From Lucinisca nassula (lineage: Eukaryota > Mollusca > Bivalvia > Lucinida > Lucinidae), in the NCBI GenBank assembly GCA_963580285.1, contig OY757011.1, positions 116,617,037-116,681,036 of the forward strand: DNA of 64,000 nt. Direction: 5' to 3'. A program made the translations under genes and the position numbers. Positions 51,880 through 63,399 of this stretch are shown piece after piece. Numbering within the stretch: position 1 is the first letter of the stretch; each line of letters begins with the position of its first letter. Below the pieces are notes generated by a model that made no database searches, had not been told where the DNA came from, and was given only the letters and a program-made list of their open reading frames with translations.

Positions 51880-52299
51880 TGATCCAGCAACAGGTCTGGA
51901 TGAAAGAATCATATTAACCAGTCTGTGTCCTGATCAGTCCTGCAAAGCCCAAATCATACTTTATAATGAAAAACATGCAATATTTTCTTTTCTATCGCTC
52001 TAAAATATTAACTATGGGTACGCAAAGAGGCAGTTCTAATATGAACTGGAAATCTCTGTTTGAAAAATATACCCGGCAAAAAAAGATCTGCACTACTGGG
52101 GTTCTTTCGACCTGTTTGCCTAAAACATAAATATACAGAAAAAATAATTACACCACAAGAAAATTTAATTCAATCTTGATAATAATCAGAAATCAAAACA
52201 AGAATATCATCACTGAATCATGAAAAATGCTTCTCCGAAGGCACAAGGGTAGGTTGTCAAAAATGACAAAATCACAGTTTCTGAACTGTACCGCAATAA

Positions 52300-53388
52300 T
52301 CAATAATGGTATAGCCACCAATATTCACACGACACTGGTCAAGTTTCCTTCCCATGGAATTCACCAGTCTCTGTATATGATGCTGAGGGATCGCAGCCCA
52401 TTATTGGAGTAGAAATCTCTGCAAGTCTAGAAGTCTTGTCTTGTGTGTTGATTGACCCTTTTGTTTACAGCCCGACTAAGAATAACCCACAAATGTTCAA
52501 TGCACGCCAAGTATGGGGACATCGGTGGCCACTCAAGTCTCTGCACACCATTCTGCTGTAGGAAAGCATCGACAATCCTGGCACGATGTGGTCTCGCATT
52601 GTCGTCCTGTAAGATGGAGTTCTGGCCCATCTGTCTGAGATACGGTACAACATGAGGTCTTAGAATTTCGTCAATGTACCGACGACCATTCAAGTTTCCG
52701 GGCAATACGACAAGGGCAGTTCTGCCAATAGAACTGATACCTGCCTAAACCATTGCGCTGTCGTCGTTGTAAGCTGTGTTGGTAGGACATTAGGCTCAAG
52801 GTGCCTCTCCCCAGTGCGACGCCAAACTCTGATCCGACCATCAATCTTCCGAACACAAAATCTCGACTCGCCGGAAAAAAGAACTTCCGACCACTGCCGT
52901 CGGTTCCATCTGCCATGTCGTGCACAAACCTGGTCCCGTACAGCCCTGTGCCGTTGAGAAAGCTGGAACTTCCTAGCCGGTTTTCTGGATTTGAACCCCG
53001 AGGCTCGGACTCTGTTCCTGACTGTCTGTACCGAGATTCTACGTGCGCCAGGCCCCCTTTGTTGTCTCAACATTCTCTCCAGACTGGGACCATCAATAAA
53101 ACGCCGCCTTGCTACAGTTACCGCAATGTATCGGTCTTCACGATGGGTGGTAACTCTCGGTCGTCCGGATCTGGGTCGCTCAGAAACAGCCCCCGTTGCT
53201 TGATGACGCTGACGAATGCGGACAATAGTGCTGCGATGCACGTTGAACTGATTAGCAACATCTTGCGGATGAGCCCCCGCCTCTAAACGCCCAAGCGCCC
53301 GGGCTCTTTCTTCACCAGTTAGCTTTCTCAAAGCTCGGAAAGGTCTAGCATTTGTCATTGTTGTAACCAAACGCTTGATAATGGGCAA
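52300..53388 (-). pseudogene. Tc1/IS630-type transposase fossil
   Basis: The N-terminal 232 codons are open: RKLTGEERARALGRLEAGAH (first HTH), GRPRVTTHREDRYIAV, RISVQTVRNRVRASG, then WSEVLFSGESRFCVRKIDGR. The first catalytic Asp of the DDE triad (normally in FSDESRF) is Gly. After frameshifts: NSILQDDNARPHRARIVDAF (second Asp kept) and YLACIEHLWVILSRAV (Glu kept). C-terminal VNKRVNQHTRQDF continues with stops to about 52300. GC-rich against the AT-rich surroundings. Inverted ends were not identified. Confidence 0.9.
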
Positions 53389-53936
53389 TTAAAATTGATT
53401 TAATGAAATAATGAACATCTTTAAAAAATCATGCAAAAATGCAGTTGGATATGTAGCCTGGTGAGCACTTTTAATTCCAAGCATGTTATTGGATAAGAAA
53501 TTTGATGGTGACTTTTGACAGAAATAATCACTCTTAAAATCGTATGCATCCCAATATTACAAAAGCCAGGTAACAGAACATCACAAGCCAACGTCTGCAG
53601 CAGCAGTAGCAGCAACAACAAGAGCAGCAATTTACCAAACTTAACCAAAGACCGATTTTTGACTGCCGACCCCTGGTGCCTTGTCAAGCCAAAATCTCCA
53701 GTATTTCTTGTGCGATTTTGATTCTGTTTAAAGCAAACTGTTTCGAAAAGGGTAAACTAAAAGCCGATATGTAATATGCAAACAGATACTACATGTGAGT
53801 AGAATAACTTGGCAAAAACCCCAGTTGTGCAGAACTTTTTTTGCCGGGTACGAAAGATACGAAATGCCAAATAACAAGAGCCGCGAACGATTATGTGTTA
53901 TCTTCTTATGCAACATTGACACGATTTCTTTCGGTT

Positions 53937-54142
53937 TCCGCCGATCGGGGCTTGAAGAAATAAATGGGCTGCATGATGCTTCCACGCAGAGCTTAATCCG
54001 ACCGCACACGAGTACTGGTAAACCACTTAGAGGATCTAAGCCTGCCCAGACAAAGCGGTGCGAGCCGGACCGTTCATGCTTATAATCCCTATTGGTTTCA
54101 TTGGGCGACAGAGCTTGAGGTGTCATTTCATCTCAATGTCGG
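53937..54142 (+). mobile_element. SINE-1 copy f, tail-to-tail with copy g
   Basis: CGCCGATCGGGGCTTGAAGA to ATCTCAATGTCGGG, 3'-truncated at the centre of an inverted pair. Confidence 0.85.
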
Positions 54143-54360
54143 GACATTGAGATGAAATGACATCTCAAGCCCTGTCGCCCAATAAAACCAATATGGTTTA
54201 TAAGCATGGACGGTCCGACACTCACACCGTCTTGCCTGGGCAGGTTTAGATCCTCTAAACGGTTTACCAGTACTCGTGTGTGGGTCGGATTCAGCTCTGC
54301 GTGGAAGCATCATGCAGCCCATATATTTCTTCAAGCCTCGATGGGCCGGGGCCGTTGCAT
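54143..54360 (-). mobile_element. SINE-1 copy g, inverted partner
   Basis: ACATTGAGATGAAATGACAT to CTCGATGGGCCGGGGCC. With copy f it makes a roughly 420-bp inverted repeat with almost no spacer. Confidence 0.85.
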
Positions 54361-55010
54361 GGAATTAAAAAGTCAGAAATCAGTATAAGCACCAATATCA
54401 TTTTTCTTGGAGACAAGACATTAAGGAAAAACAGACTTTTCCCCTGTTTATTCCGTTCTGGAATCTATTAAAGAAGAATCATTTGTCATGGAAAGTAATA
54501 GACGGAAAAAATGTAACGAAAAAAGAAAGCCTGAGAGACACTGTGAAAAATTTCTGTCTAACATGCATTCTGTCGATCTTTTTGACAAAGACTGACGTGG
54601 ATGAAGTAATATCTCGCCCACATCCAATCCCTGGAGTGCAGGTCTATATTAAAATTGAGCCACCCCAAGCGAATAGGGGTCCCAGAGCATAAGCGCCCAC
54701 AAGAGAACCAGAACAGCCCGTGCATTTGCTGGGCGCTAATGGCTGACATTGGCACACATATTCTTTGTGCAGACAGAGAGAATGTTATATTATGAGTAAG
54801 TTTGTGTACTCACTGATTTGTGACCTCGCTGAGCGCAAAAGCTCGTAGGCTCATTTTCGCATGCGTCGGCACAAATATAAACCTGATTAGATGCGTTCAA
54901 ACACTTTCACATAGCCCATCGAGAGTTTGCCTTTTGATCAAATTCGTATAACCTAATAATTGAGATGGTTCCACTCACGGAAGACTAGTGTCAATTTCAA
55001 GGGTCTAGAC
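54361..55010. other. No recognisable feature
   Basis: 54655-54735 recalls the GCGCCCA / TGGGCGCT inverted motifs of the 4557 MITE family. Nothing else seen. Confidence 0.5.
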
Positions 55011-55014
55011 TCTA

Positions 55015-55063
55015 TTCTAGCTTCGCTGCAGCTGGTGTTTATGACCTATGGCGGCCTCAAAAC
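55015..55063 (+). mobile_element. Retrozyme 3'-part fragment
   Basis: TTCGCTGCAGCTGGTGTTTA and GGCGGCCTCAAAAC match the segment at 23311-23349 (CTTCACTGCAGCTGGTGTTG, GGCGGCCGTAAAAC). It is cut by foldback family A. Confidence 0.65.
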
Positions 55064-55260
55064 CATTACGAAAACACGCCTACATGCATATAAATACAGT
55101 GTAAATTTTAAGGAAGGGAGGCGATTCTAACGAGTACCCACAATCTATGTTTTAGAGCAGGAATAAGAAAAATAAGTTTTACCCATGTAAACCCAGTTTT
55201 ATAAAAAAATAAATGTGGGGTTTCAGGGGGTTAAAATTATACAGGCATGTTTTCGTGATG
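55064..55260. mobile_element. Foldback MITE family A, copy 8 (arm deleted)
   Basis: CATTACGAAAACACGCCTAC and ACAGGCATGTTTTCGTGATG ends. Most of the left inner arm is gone. Confidence 0.85.
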
Positions 55261-55340
55261 GTATCCCCGTTCTTCAATACAGTGTAGTGTACTTTTAGGA
55301 ATAAGGTAGAAGCAGGAGCATATATATATATATATATATA

Positions 55341-56916
55341 CTACTCAAAGTTTGATAGGGATCACTTTTTATATACCAAATTTTGCACTGAAAATTTAAA
55401 TTTTCTTGACAGAATTTGTACTCGGTATATTGGTAAATATCTGAAACAGAAACTCATGTGCAGTTCAGTACTCATAAAAGTGCACACTTCTCACACTTCG
55501 CAAATGAATTCATGCACCCCCAAAATCTTGCGTAGCACTGCTTTCTAACAGACCAATCAAACTTGTCAGTGTTACTTTACCAAGCGTAAAATGGACTTCA
55601 TTTGAGTTTGTGAAACACTAAAATGTCTAGAGGACAATTAAGAAACCGTCTGAGCCCCGAAGAAATGAATCGTGGCGTCGGAATGTTGGAATCTGGCGTC
55701 TTTTAACGTCGTGTTGCTGGGATTCTGAATGTGTCTCAGAGCGTGGTTTCCGGAATGTGGAGTCGGCATCTTACCCATGGAAATCCTTCACACAGACACG
55801 GAGGGGTCGAAAAAGGGCTACAACTCAACGTCGGGGCCGTTTCTTGTTGATTCAGTCTCGACGTCAACGGTCCCTGAACGCTACGTGTTTGTATAACGGG
55901 CTTAGGAACGGAACTGAAGTACGAATTTCTGCACAAACTGTCAGAAACGGGCTCCACGAGTTCGCACTTAATGCCATGAGGCCTGCTGTACGTGTTCCGT
56001 TGACGAGACAGCACTTGCTAGACCGGTTGGACTTTGCCAGAACTAACGTCAGGTGGACGGTTCATGACTTGACGCCAGTACTGTTTCATGAGGAGTCCAG
56101 ATTCTGTCTAAACTTCACTTATAAACGTCAATTAGTGTGACGAATGTCTAAAGAGCGATTCGATGACTTGGATGTGGCAGAGCATGATCGCTATGGAAAG
56201 GGGTCAGTCATGGTTTGGGCTGGGATAAGCGTGAACGGTAACACTGACTTGTACGTCGTTGAAAACGGAACGTTAATGGCAATGAGGTACTGTAATGATA
56301 TTCTTGATGAGTTTGTGAGACCATATGCAGATGCTATCGGCCCGGACTTTATTCTGATGGACGATAATGCCCGTCCAAACCGTGCCAACGTCACTGATTC
56401 CTATCTGGAACGTTAGACAATCGTTCGTATGGACTGGCCTACTCGGTCACCGGACTTAAATCCGATTGAGCATGCGCAGGGCATGCTTCAGCGTGCTGTG
56501 TCAGCCCGACCTGTGCATCCGAGGACTTTACAGGAGCTCAAAGATGCATTGGTTGCTGAATGAAAGCTGATTCAACAAAACCGGATACAGACTCGGATTA
56601 CGAGCATGCGCAGTCGATGTCGTACTGTAATTGATGCCCGTGGACGCCATACACGTTATTAGGCACGTTTGTCTAAACACATTTGGAAATTTGTGAAAAA
56701 TCAGTTGTCCAAATCCCTTCGTGTTACGGCAAATTTTGGGGGTGCCAAGACGGTTGCTGTTGTCACGCTTGAATGCAGCACCAGCGGACAAAATTATTCA
56801 CTAGGTTTTGTGAAGGATACCTGTTCTATCATTATGTATCAAATTTGGATTCAGCAGATTAATTCATCCAAAATTATTTTGCATTAAAAAAGTGATCCCT
56901 ATCAAACTTTGAGTAG
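55341..56916 (+). mobile_element. Tc1-like DNA transposon, complete ends
   Basis: Perfect TIR of about 32 bp (CTACTCAAAGTTTGATAGGG continuing ATCACTTTTT at left, its complement at right). TA on both sides (55339-55340 and 56917-56918). The left flank is (TA)n. 1,576 bp. Confidence 0.93.
55624..56660 (+). pseudogene. Tc1-like transposase, inactivated
   Basis: MSRGQLRNRLSPEEMNRGVG begins the N-terminal HTH but reaches a TAA after 27 codons. Then: RRVAGILNVSQSVVS, GRKRATTQRR, RISAQTVRNGLHEFALNAMR, VLFHEESRF (first catalytic Asp replaced by Glu), GSVMVWAGISVNGNTDL, FILMDDNARPNRANV (second Asp) and SPDLNPIEHAQGML (Glu). Several stops and at least one frameshift. Normal length for the family is about 340 residues. 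Confidence 0.9.
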
Positions 56917-57289
56917 TATATATGCTCCTGGTAGAAGTTAGGAAACTTCAGGCAGTAAGGCCATGAAATATGATTATTTACACAAGTCATTTTTGATTAC
57001 TTCTGATTGGAGATTCACTGCTAGATACAAGCTCCAGCTTATATCCATCTATAGGTGATACCATATCATTTATTCAAACAGTTGAAACAAACCACTATAA
57101 CAACGCTTCACGAATTATCCTTTCCATTCAAAAAGCACCTTTTTTGCATGTATAAACATCAACTAAGTAATATTAGAGGTAAGTTCTTCAGCAATCAACT
57201 GGTGTTTATTTAACGAATTCTATCACCATTAAGAAGCTAATAAATTGAATTCTCTGATAAAAATAGGATCCTTCTGAGAAGGGGGTTCA
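56917..57289. other. No recognisable feature
   Basis: AT-rich, no repeat or gene recognised. Confidence 0.55.
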
Positions 57290-58440
57290 AGTACATTGTT
57301 CTCTATAGTATTATGTATATTCTTAAACTTCGTCCCAACATCATATCCCCTCTAAAAATAGCAGGTCTGTAGCTTCGATTCCTTGGATCATACCAGAGAT
57401 AAGAATGAAGATTCGCAGAAGGAATAAGATTCATGCCAAGGCATAAAAGTTGGGAAATGGTAAACTCCGGGCTAAATTTGAAAACTTGATACTTGAAATC
57501 AAGACTGATATCCAAATATCAGCATGATTTGTATGTGAAAAAGTGGTAGGTGATGTAAATGCATATCCCACAGACTTCTACAGATATATCAATAGCCGGA
57601 AGAATGGTAATTTATCCCGCCCCTAATTAAAAGAGGAGGGAACGTGGTTGCTGAATCTGACTTCTGACTGAAAGGGCAGAGGAACTAGTTGGTCAATTCA
57701 ATGATGCCTTTAATAAAACTGTGTTCAAGGAGGTCCCATTGACTGGAAGATCGGTCTCTTCTATGGATAATATTGTTTTGTCATCGGCGGGAGTGATCAA
57801 GTTACTTATTGGTTTGAGTCCTTCTAGGTTAGCTTCATCCTAGAGGCCTGGAAGAACGAGCAAATGAGTTTGGTCCAGTGTTCACACATCTGTTCCAACA
57901 GTCTCTTGATACGAATGAAAACCCCAAAGAATTGCTCCTAGCGAATATGTGTCCACACTTCAAAAAGGGGGATAGTGTTCTTGCTCTTAATTATCGCCCT
58001 GTATCCATTTCTTGTGCTCGGTGTAAAATGTCTGCTCAAACATCATGGTCTATTTTGATGAACATTAACTTTTGTCAGACAGACACCATGCATTTAGGAA
58101 AAGGCACAATTGTGAATCTCAGTTGAGCACGGTTATTAATGACTATATTGAAATCTTGGACAAAGGGGGACATGGGGACACTTTTATTCCACACTTCGAG
58201 AAGGCTTTCGACACCCCACCTCATGAACTACTTAAATCAAAATGATTTGGCTATGGAAATTTGGGGGACTCTCAATTGGATAGATTCCTTTCTTTGCGCG
58301 TTGTTGTTAATGGTGAATCTTCAGAGTGGATTCCAGTTTTATCTGGAGTCCCACAAGGGCGGACTGTTCTTGGTCCACTGTTATTTTCCCTATACATTAA
58401 TGACATGGACACGTTTTCCTGATGATGGAGAATTTTAGGT
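57290..58440 (+). pseudogene. LINE (Jockey/CR1-type) RT fossil
   Basis: In shifting frames: WIIPEIRMKIRRRNKIHAKA (linker before RT), VNAYPTDFYRYINSRKNG, RAEELVGQFNDAFNKTVFKE, SPSRLASS region, INDYIEILDKGGHGDTF, FEKAFDTPPHELLKSK (motif A region), [20 protein letters not shown] and SGVPQG...[13 protein letters not shown] (motif B). It breaks off before the FADD catalytic motif. Many stops. Confidence 0.85.
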
Positions 58441-58544
58441 GTAATTCAGTCATATCTCATGTGCCTCTTTGTATACAAGGTCTTGAAAAGGAAAGTAAAA
58501 AAGAGGCAGGTAAATATATTGTCTGACATATTCCTGGACTGGAA

Positions 58545-58750
58545 CATTGTTAAAGATTTGTCTTTACCAAATCACTAAGGTCTATTAAAACTTGTCTTCG
58601 CTAAATCAAAAATGTTGTTAAAGAATCGCAGTGTGCTGTTAAAACTTGTATTCGCCAGATCACAAAGTGCTGTTAAAGATTTGTCATCGCCAAATCACAA
58701 AGTGCTTTTCAAAACTTTTCTTCACCAATCACAAAGAGTCGTTAAGGGTA
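58545..58750 (+). repeat. ~33-bp minisatellite
   Basis: Six or so diverged copies of GTTAAAACTTGTCTTCGCCA plus AATCACAAAGTGCT. Lies about 100 bp after the LINE fossil. Confidence 0.85.
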
Positions 58751-59207
58751 ATGGATACAGATGATGCATCGATAGCGTGTGCTATATGTACAAGATAAAT
58801 AACACCCGGAACGTTCTGTTCTGTTTTTTTTTAGCTTTAAGGCCGACACAAAATGATTTTTGGAATAAGTAAGACACGTACAAAGGTCTCAGAATAAAGC
58901 AAATGATCCGCCACATATCTATATTGTTTCTCAGTTAAATGCCAAGAAAACGTAAGGAAAGACTAGTCCGTTCCAGAAATGAGAAAAAGGTGGACTGATA
59001 AATAACGAAAATCCAACTTGAACTTGAACCATCAAATTTTATCTAGATAATTAGCATGGTTCATTCTCTAGAATGTTTCCTTGACCCAAATTATCTTATG
59101 TTCAGACATGCCTGGTATTAGATGTTCGTGCTTTTATATCGCCCTGTCTCTGTATGACTCAGAAAGACAAACACGTGTTCTACATACCCAATTGTTTATG
59201 TACATAT

Positions 59208-59502
59208 TTATCATATGACGTAGTTGATAAGCAGTGGTTAACTTCGTGTAATTAAAGTCGTTTGACCACATGTGTAATAACACTTTGGCGGGATAAAATA
59301 ACGTCATGGCGACGTCCATGACAACCATGAATTTTAGTGGAAAAAATGTCAAATTTAAAGGCGAAAAATCCAATTTAAAGTGGTCATATGATAGACAGAA
59401 TCTTACATTCGTGGTCACTTCATATGAAATTTATGACTCTCGTCAAAGGTTCGTTTCATAAATTTCATATGAAATGACCACTCGTGAAAGATCCTCTATA
59501 TA
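59208..59502. mobile_element. Foldback element family D, copy 3
   Basis: CATATGACGTAGTTGATAAG start; hairpin arms TCATATGAAATTTATGA and TCATAAATTTCATATGA; end AAAGATCCTCTATA. Confidence 0.7.
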
Positions 59503-59657
59503 CTAACTAAACAACAGCGCCAACAATTTCTAAATATAAGTATCCTTTCATAAAGTTAATATTGTCGCTGGCGGTTAAGAGAGCGTGCTAGTGAGTGAGT
59601 CTGTCAGTCAGTCCGTAAGTATTTTATATACCTAGGATGAGTTAGAGTCTAAACAAT

Positions 59658-59720
59658 TTGGACAGAGATCAGACTGCTCTACTACTGAAGAGTTTAATCA
59701 GAGTCCACACTGTTTGCTGG
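59658..59720. repeat. Mini-hairpin H (diverged)
   Basis: CAATTTGGACAGAGATCAGA at left, TAATCAGAGTCCACACTGTT at right. Confidence 0.65.
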
Positions 59721-59807
59721 TATGCAAATTATGCTTGAATATTTGCAAGAAGATACAACAGACGACATAAATAGACGACAATCAGATAGTTTTTCCTGGC
59801 TTCTTAA

Positions 59808-60012
59808 CCCTTATCTTGCTGAATATTCATTTAAGCCACACCCATTTCTGTCTATCAACCAATCAAATTACTTGATGTAATTTATTGCTACAAATTCATT
59901 AACTGAATGTCAAACAGTGTAGATCCTGATCAGATGGCTTCTTCAGAAGCCATCTGATCTGGATCTATACTGTTTGCAAAGATAGGGGTTGTCGTGAACA
60001 GCAAGATAAGGG
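59808..60012. mobile_element. piggyBac-type MITE, copy 2
   Basis: 205 bp, exactly the length of copy 1. TTAA at 59804-59807 and 60013-60016; perfect TIR CCCTTATCTTGCTG / CAGCAAGATAAGGG. Central H hairpin CAGATGGCTTCTTCAGAAGC. Confidence 0.95.
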
Positions 60013-60149
60013 TTAAGTGCTTAGAGTCTCGTATAAGGGACACCAGTAAATGATGCAGTCCGAGATTAGACGCCGCAGAACGTTTGCTAAAGACATTTGA
60101 TTTAGTTTATATTAATTTGTTTTAGTTCGATTCCAATAAAGCTTCAAGC

Positions 60150-60345
60150 TTACTTGAATCGCTCTCGAACACTCATTCCGGATGTTATCACGCGAGTGAG
60201 AGAGAGGCACTGCTGGGTTGAGTGGGAAGTGGCGTTACGTGTCTTGCCCAAGGGCACACCTATACCTCCGGTGACCGGATTCGTACACACAACCTCTCGA
60301 TCATAAGTCGAACGCGCTAACCACGGAGCTATCGAGGCTGCCATT
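60150..60345 (-). mobile_element. tRNA-derived SINE
   Basis: Minus strand: AGCCTCGATAGCTCCGTGG and TTAGCGCGTTCGACTTATGA (A-box region), GTGTACGAATCCGGTC (B-box), followed by GGAGGTATAGGTGTGCCCTT. A family distinct from Q and R. Confidence 0.85.
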
Positions 60346-60593
60346 TGATTTTTATTGCACCTGCAACAAACGCAAAACTTCAAACACCTCAAGCAATTTT
60401 GATAGACCCGATAAAAACTTTCGTGTGGAAGAGACGTGTGATATCGGCTAATTGTACAGTCTGGATTTGCTAACGCCTGTTTTCGCGGTCATTTGCAAGG
60501 AAATGGATCCAATGATGGAGCTGTCTAACTGTCAGACACAGGAACACTTTGTCATAACCATTTATGCATTAGCTGCGTGCATAAAAGGTTTTA

Positions 60594-60851
60594 CACTACG
60601 AAAACACACCTATACAAATACATTGTAAATTTTACAACCGAAAAGGGACACTTTTTAGATGAAAAATTGTGATATTTTGCTTATTTCTGCTCAAAATATA
60701 GATTGCTGGTGCTCATTTGAACCGCCTCGATTCTTATTTCTGCTCAAAGAGAAAAATAAGAAAAATAAGGTTAACCCCTGTAAACCCCAGTTTTACTATA
60801 TAAACGTAGGGTTCAAGGGGGTCAAAATTATATAGGCATGTTTTCGCGATG
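60594..60851. mobile_element. Foldback MITE family A, copy 9 (centre rearranged)
   Basis: CACTACGAAAACACACCTAT and ATAGGCATGTTTTCGCGATG; the central palindrome is reduced to TTTGAACCGCCTCGA. Confidence 0.85.
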
Positions 60852-61071
60852 AGTCCGCATTTTATGTCCCCACCCCCACCAAGTACGAATCCCGTTTGCG
60901 TTGGCGTTGGCTTAACCTGTCTGAAGCACTGTATCTCCTGAACCAAAGGATGGATTCTGACAAAACCTGCATGGTTTCATCTCAGGATTAAGGTTTGGAT
61001 GGCCTTAACCTTGTTTTTAAGGTCACATGCGCTTCAAAATTATCGATTTTGTGTTGGGCCAAAAATCGCTT

Positions 61072-61316
61072 GGTATAGTAGTCGCAGATAAAATCGACTA
61101 GGCGGAGCTTTTCAGGTGTTGTCAATATATAGCAAATTCGCTGTGTCCACCAGAAGATTCGGTAGCAAACGGCCATATACTCCACAGCTTTGTTTGTGTT
61201 GTAGTTGAATTCACATAGTCGGGTGACTTGGTTTGCCTTTTTCTTAATTGAACATTACGAAGGCAGGTGCAAACGATTGCTCCGCCTAGTCAATCTTATC
61301 TGCGACTACTATAGCA
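61072..61316. mobile_element. Foldback MITE with 33-bp arms
   Basis: TAGTAGTCGCAGATAAAATC... at left is mirrored by GATTGCTCCGCCTAGTCAAT and CTTATCTGCGACTACTA at right. Spacer about 170 bp without coding. Confidence 0.8.
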
Positions 61317-61429
61317 GTGTAAAAGTCACTGTCTCTATCTCGCGCGCGTGATAAAATCCCTTTCTTAGGACTGAATCAAACAATATGTGTTTGTGAAACA
61401 CAAACTTGTCCCCGGGCCAAGGCCAGTTG

Positions 61430-62990
61430 TTTGTTTTAAAGTAGGTAGGAGGTCAAGGTCACAGGTCCAACTTTTTGTATGAGTGGGAAGCCCTTTTCAC
61501 ACGGGACCTACATGCCAAACATGAAGGCCCTATCTTAAACTGTTCAAAAGTTATTACCAAGGTTTTTGTTTCTTTCTTTAAAGTAGGTCAGAGGTAAAGC
61601 AAGGTCACAGCTGAAAGTTTTTAATTGTTTTTATGATTCGGAAGGCCTTGTTACAAAGAACCTACATGCCAAATACGAAGGCTCTATCTGAAATACATGC
61701 AGTTCAAAAGTTATTGACAAGGTCATTCCTTCTTTAAAGGAGTTCAGAGATCAAGGTCAAGGTCAAATTGTTTTAAATGAGTGGGGAGCCCTTGTCACTA
61801 GGAACCTACATGCCAAATACGAAAGCTCAAACTGGAACGGTTCAAAAGTTATGGCCAAGGTCATTTTTTCTATAAAGTAGGTCAGGGTCAAGGGGCAAAG
61901 TCACAGTTCAATTTTTTGTATGAGTGGGAAGACCTTGTCACAAGGAACCAACAAGCCTCTATCTTAAACAGATCAAAAGTTACAGCCAATGTCATTTTTT
62001 TTCTTTAAAGTATGTCGGATAGTAAGGTCAATGTCAAAGGTCAAATGTTTGTATGGGTGGGAAGCCCTTGTCACTAGGACCTACCTGCCAAATATGAAGG
62101 CTCTATCTGAAACAAACAGACATAGCAAAAACAATATGTACATGTACCTGCTATAATACCTGGGGCATAAAAAATCAAAACTTGGTATAAAAACACCAGT
62201 GCAACCTACCAAAGATTTCATTAGATATTGGTGACCTTGGACACATTTCCTAGGTAAGATCACAGGCTACAGAAAACTGTCAATTTTGGGCCAAAATGGT
62301 TTATCTGCGCCCTATCTATTGAACGAGTCGATGAATATTTGTCGAACATGATGCAATATAATATTACAACCAACGTTATATTTGGTTTTATTCTGACCTA
62401 ATGTTCAAGGTCAGATGCTCCTAAATGTAAATTTTTGCCCCCCCCCCCATCCCCCAAAAAAGTGTTGTTTTTTTTTTCAACAAATCTCATGACCGAATTT
62501 ATGAATTATGAATTTTGGTCCAAACTTGGTGCAATATATTTCTATAACCTATCAAAGATTGGATTAGATTTTGGCGACCTTGACTTACTTTTCAAGATCA
62601 ATGACCCTAAAAATAACTTTCAATTTTTGCGCAAAAAAATGGCTTTACTGCACCTTGTTTTCCTGAACCATTTGGTGAATTTTGGTCAAACTTGGTTCAA
62701 TTTAGTAGAGCCTAAAAAGATTTGATTAGATTTTGGTGACATTGACCTCATTGAAGAAGTCGTAGACTCCCGAAAACTGTCAATGTTTGGGCAAAAATGG
62801 GTTGTCTGCAACCGGTCTCCTAAATTTATCAATGAATTGTATTCAAAGGTGTGGAGCAATAATTATATCATAGCAACCTACCAAAGATCTGATTAGAATT
62901 TGGCGACCTTGACCTCGTTTTCAAGGTCAAATGGTTATCAAAGGTATATCTATGGTGGAAGACATAGATATAGACTTGGAAATATTTCTA
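61430..62990 (+). mobile_element. Element L: tandem AAGGTCA array with CTAG end
   Basis: Units of about 150 bp share GTCAAGGTCA, GGGAAGCCCTTGTCAC, ACCTACATGCCAAATA and AAAAGTTAT. The second half (62260-62960) has GGTGACCTTGACCTC-type motifs about every 220 bp. It ends with hairpin TATCTATG / CATAGATA, then GGAAATATTTCTAG and T, like element K. A poly-C run is at 62437-62449. Confidence 0.6.
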
Positions 62991-63023
62991 GTTACAGTTA
63001 AACATTAATAACTCGAATAATGA

Positions 63024-63319
63024 TTTGTTTTGTTTGTTTGATTTGAGGTTTAACGTCCCCATCAAAACTGTATATGTAATTTTGGAGACGTTGCTTCCAA
63101 TTTTGTGGGACTTTTACCCGACACTGAGATGAAATCACATCTCAAGCCATGTCGCCCAATAGGGTTTATAAGCATGGATGGACCGATTAGCACCGCTTTG
63201 TCTGGGCAGACTTTAGATCCTCTAAGCGGTTTACCAGTACACGTGTGCGGTCGGTTTCAGCTCTGCGTGGAATCATCAAGCAGCCCATCTTTTTCTTCAA
63301 GCTCCGATGGGCGGGGCCC
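63024..63319 (-). mobile_element. SINE-1 copy h, 13-bp target duplication
   Basis: ACTCGAATAATGA flanks both sides (63011-63023, 63320-63332). Minus-strand head GGGCCCCGCCCATCGGAGCT, tail GACGTTAAACCTCAAATCAA. Confidence 0.94.
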
Positions 63320-63399
63320 ACTCGAATAATGAAGGGTCGCCAGTTTACCATGGCTAATTCGAATTGATTCGTGTTCCCATAACTCGAACAAGAAATAGA

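Noticed and set aside
52801..53286. 161-codon open frame on the plus strand
   Set aside because: It is the antisense shadow of the Tc1 transposase on the minus strand, whose motifs are clear.
55321..55340. (TA)n run as the transposon target duplication in full
   Set aside because: Only the final TA is duplicated on the other side; the run is a pre-existing or expanded microsatellite.
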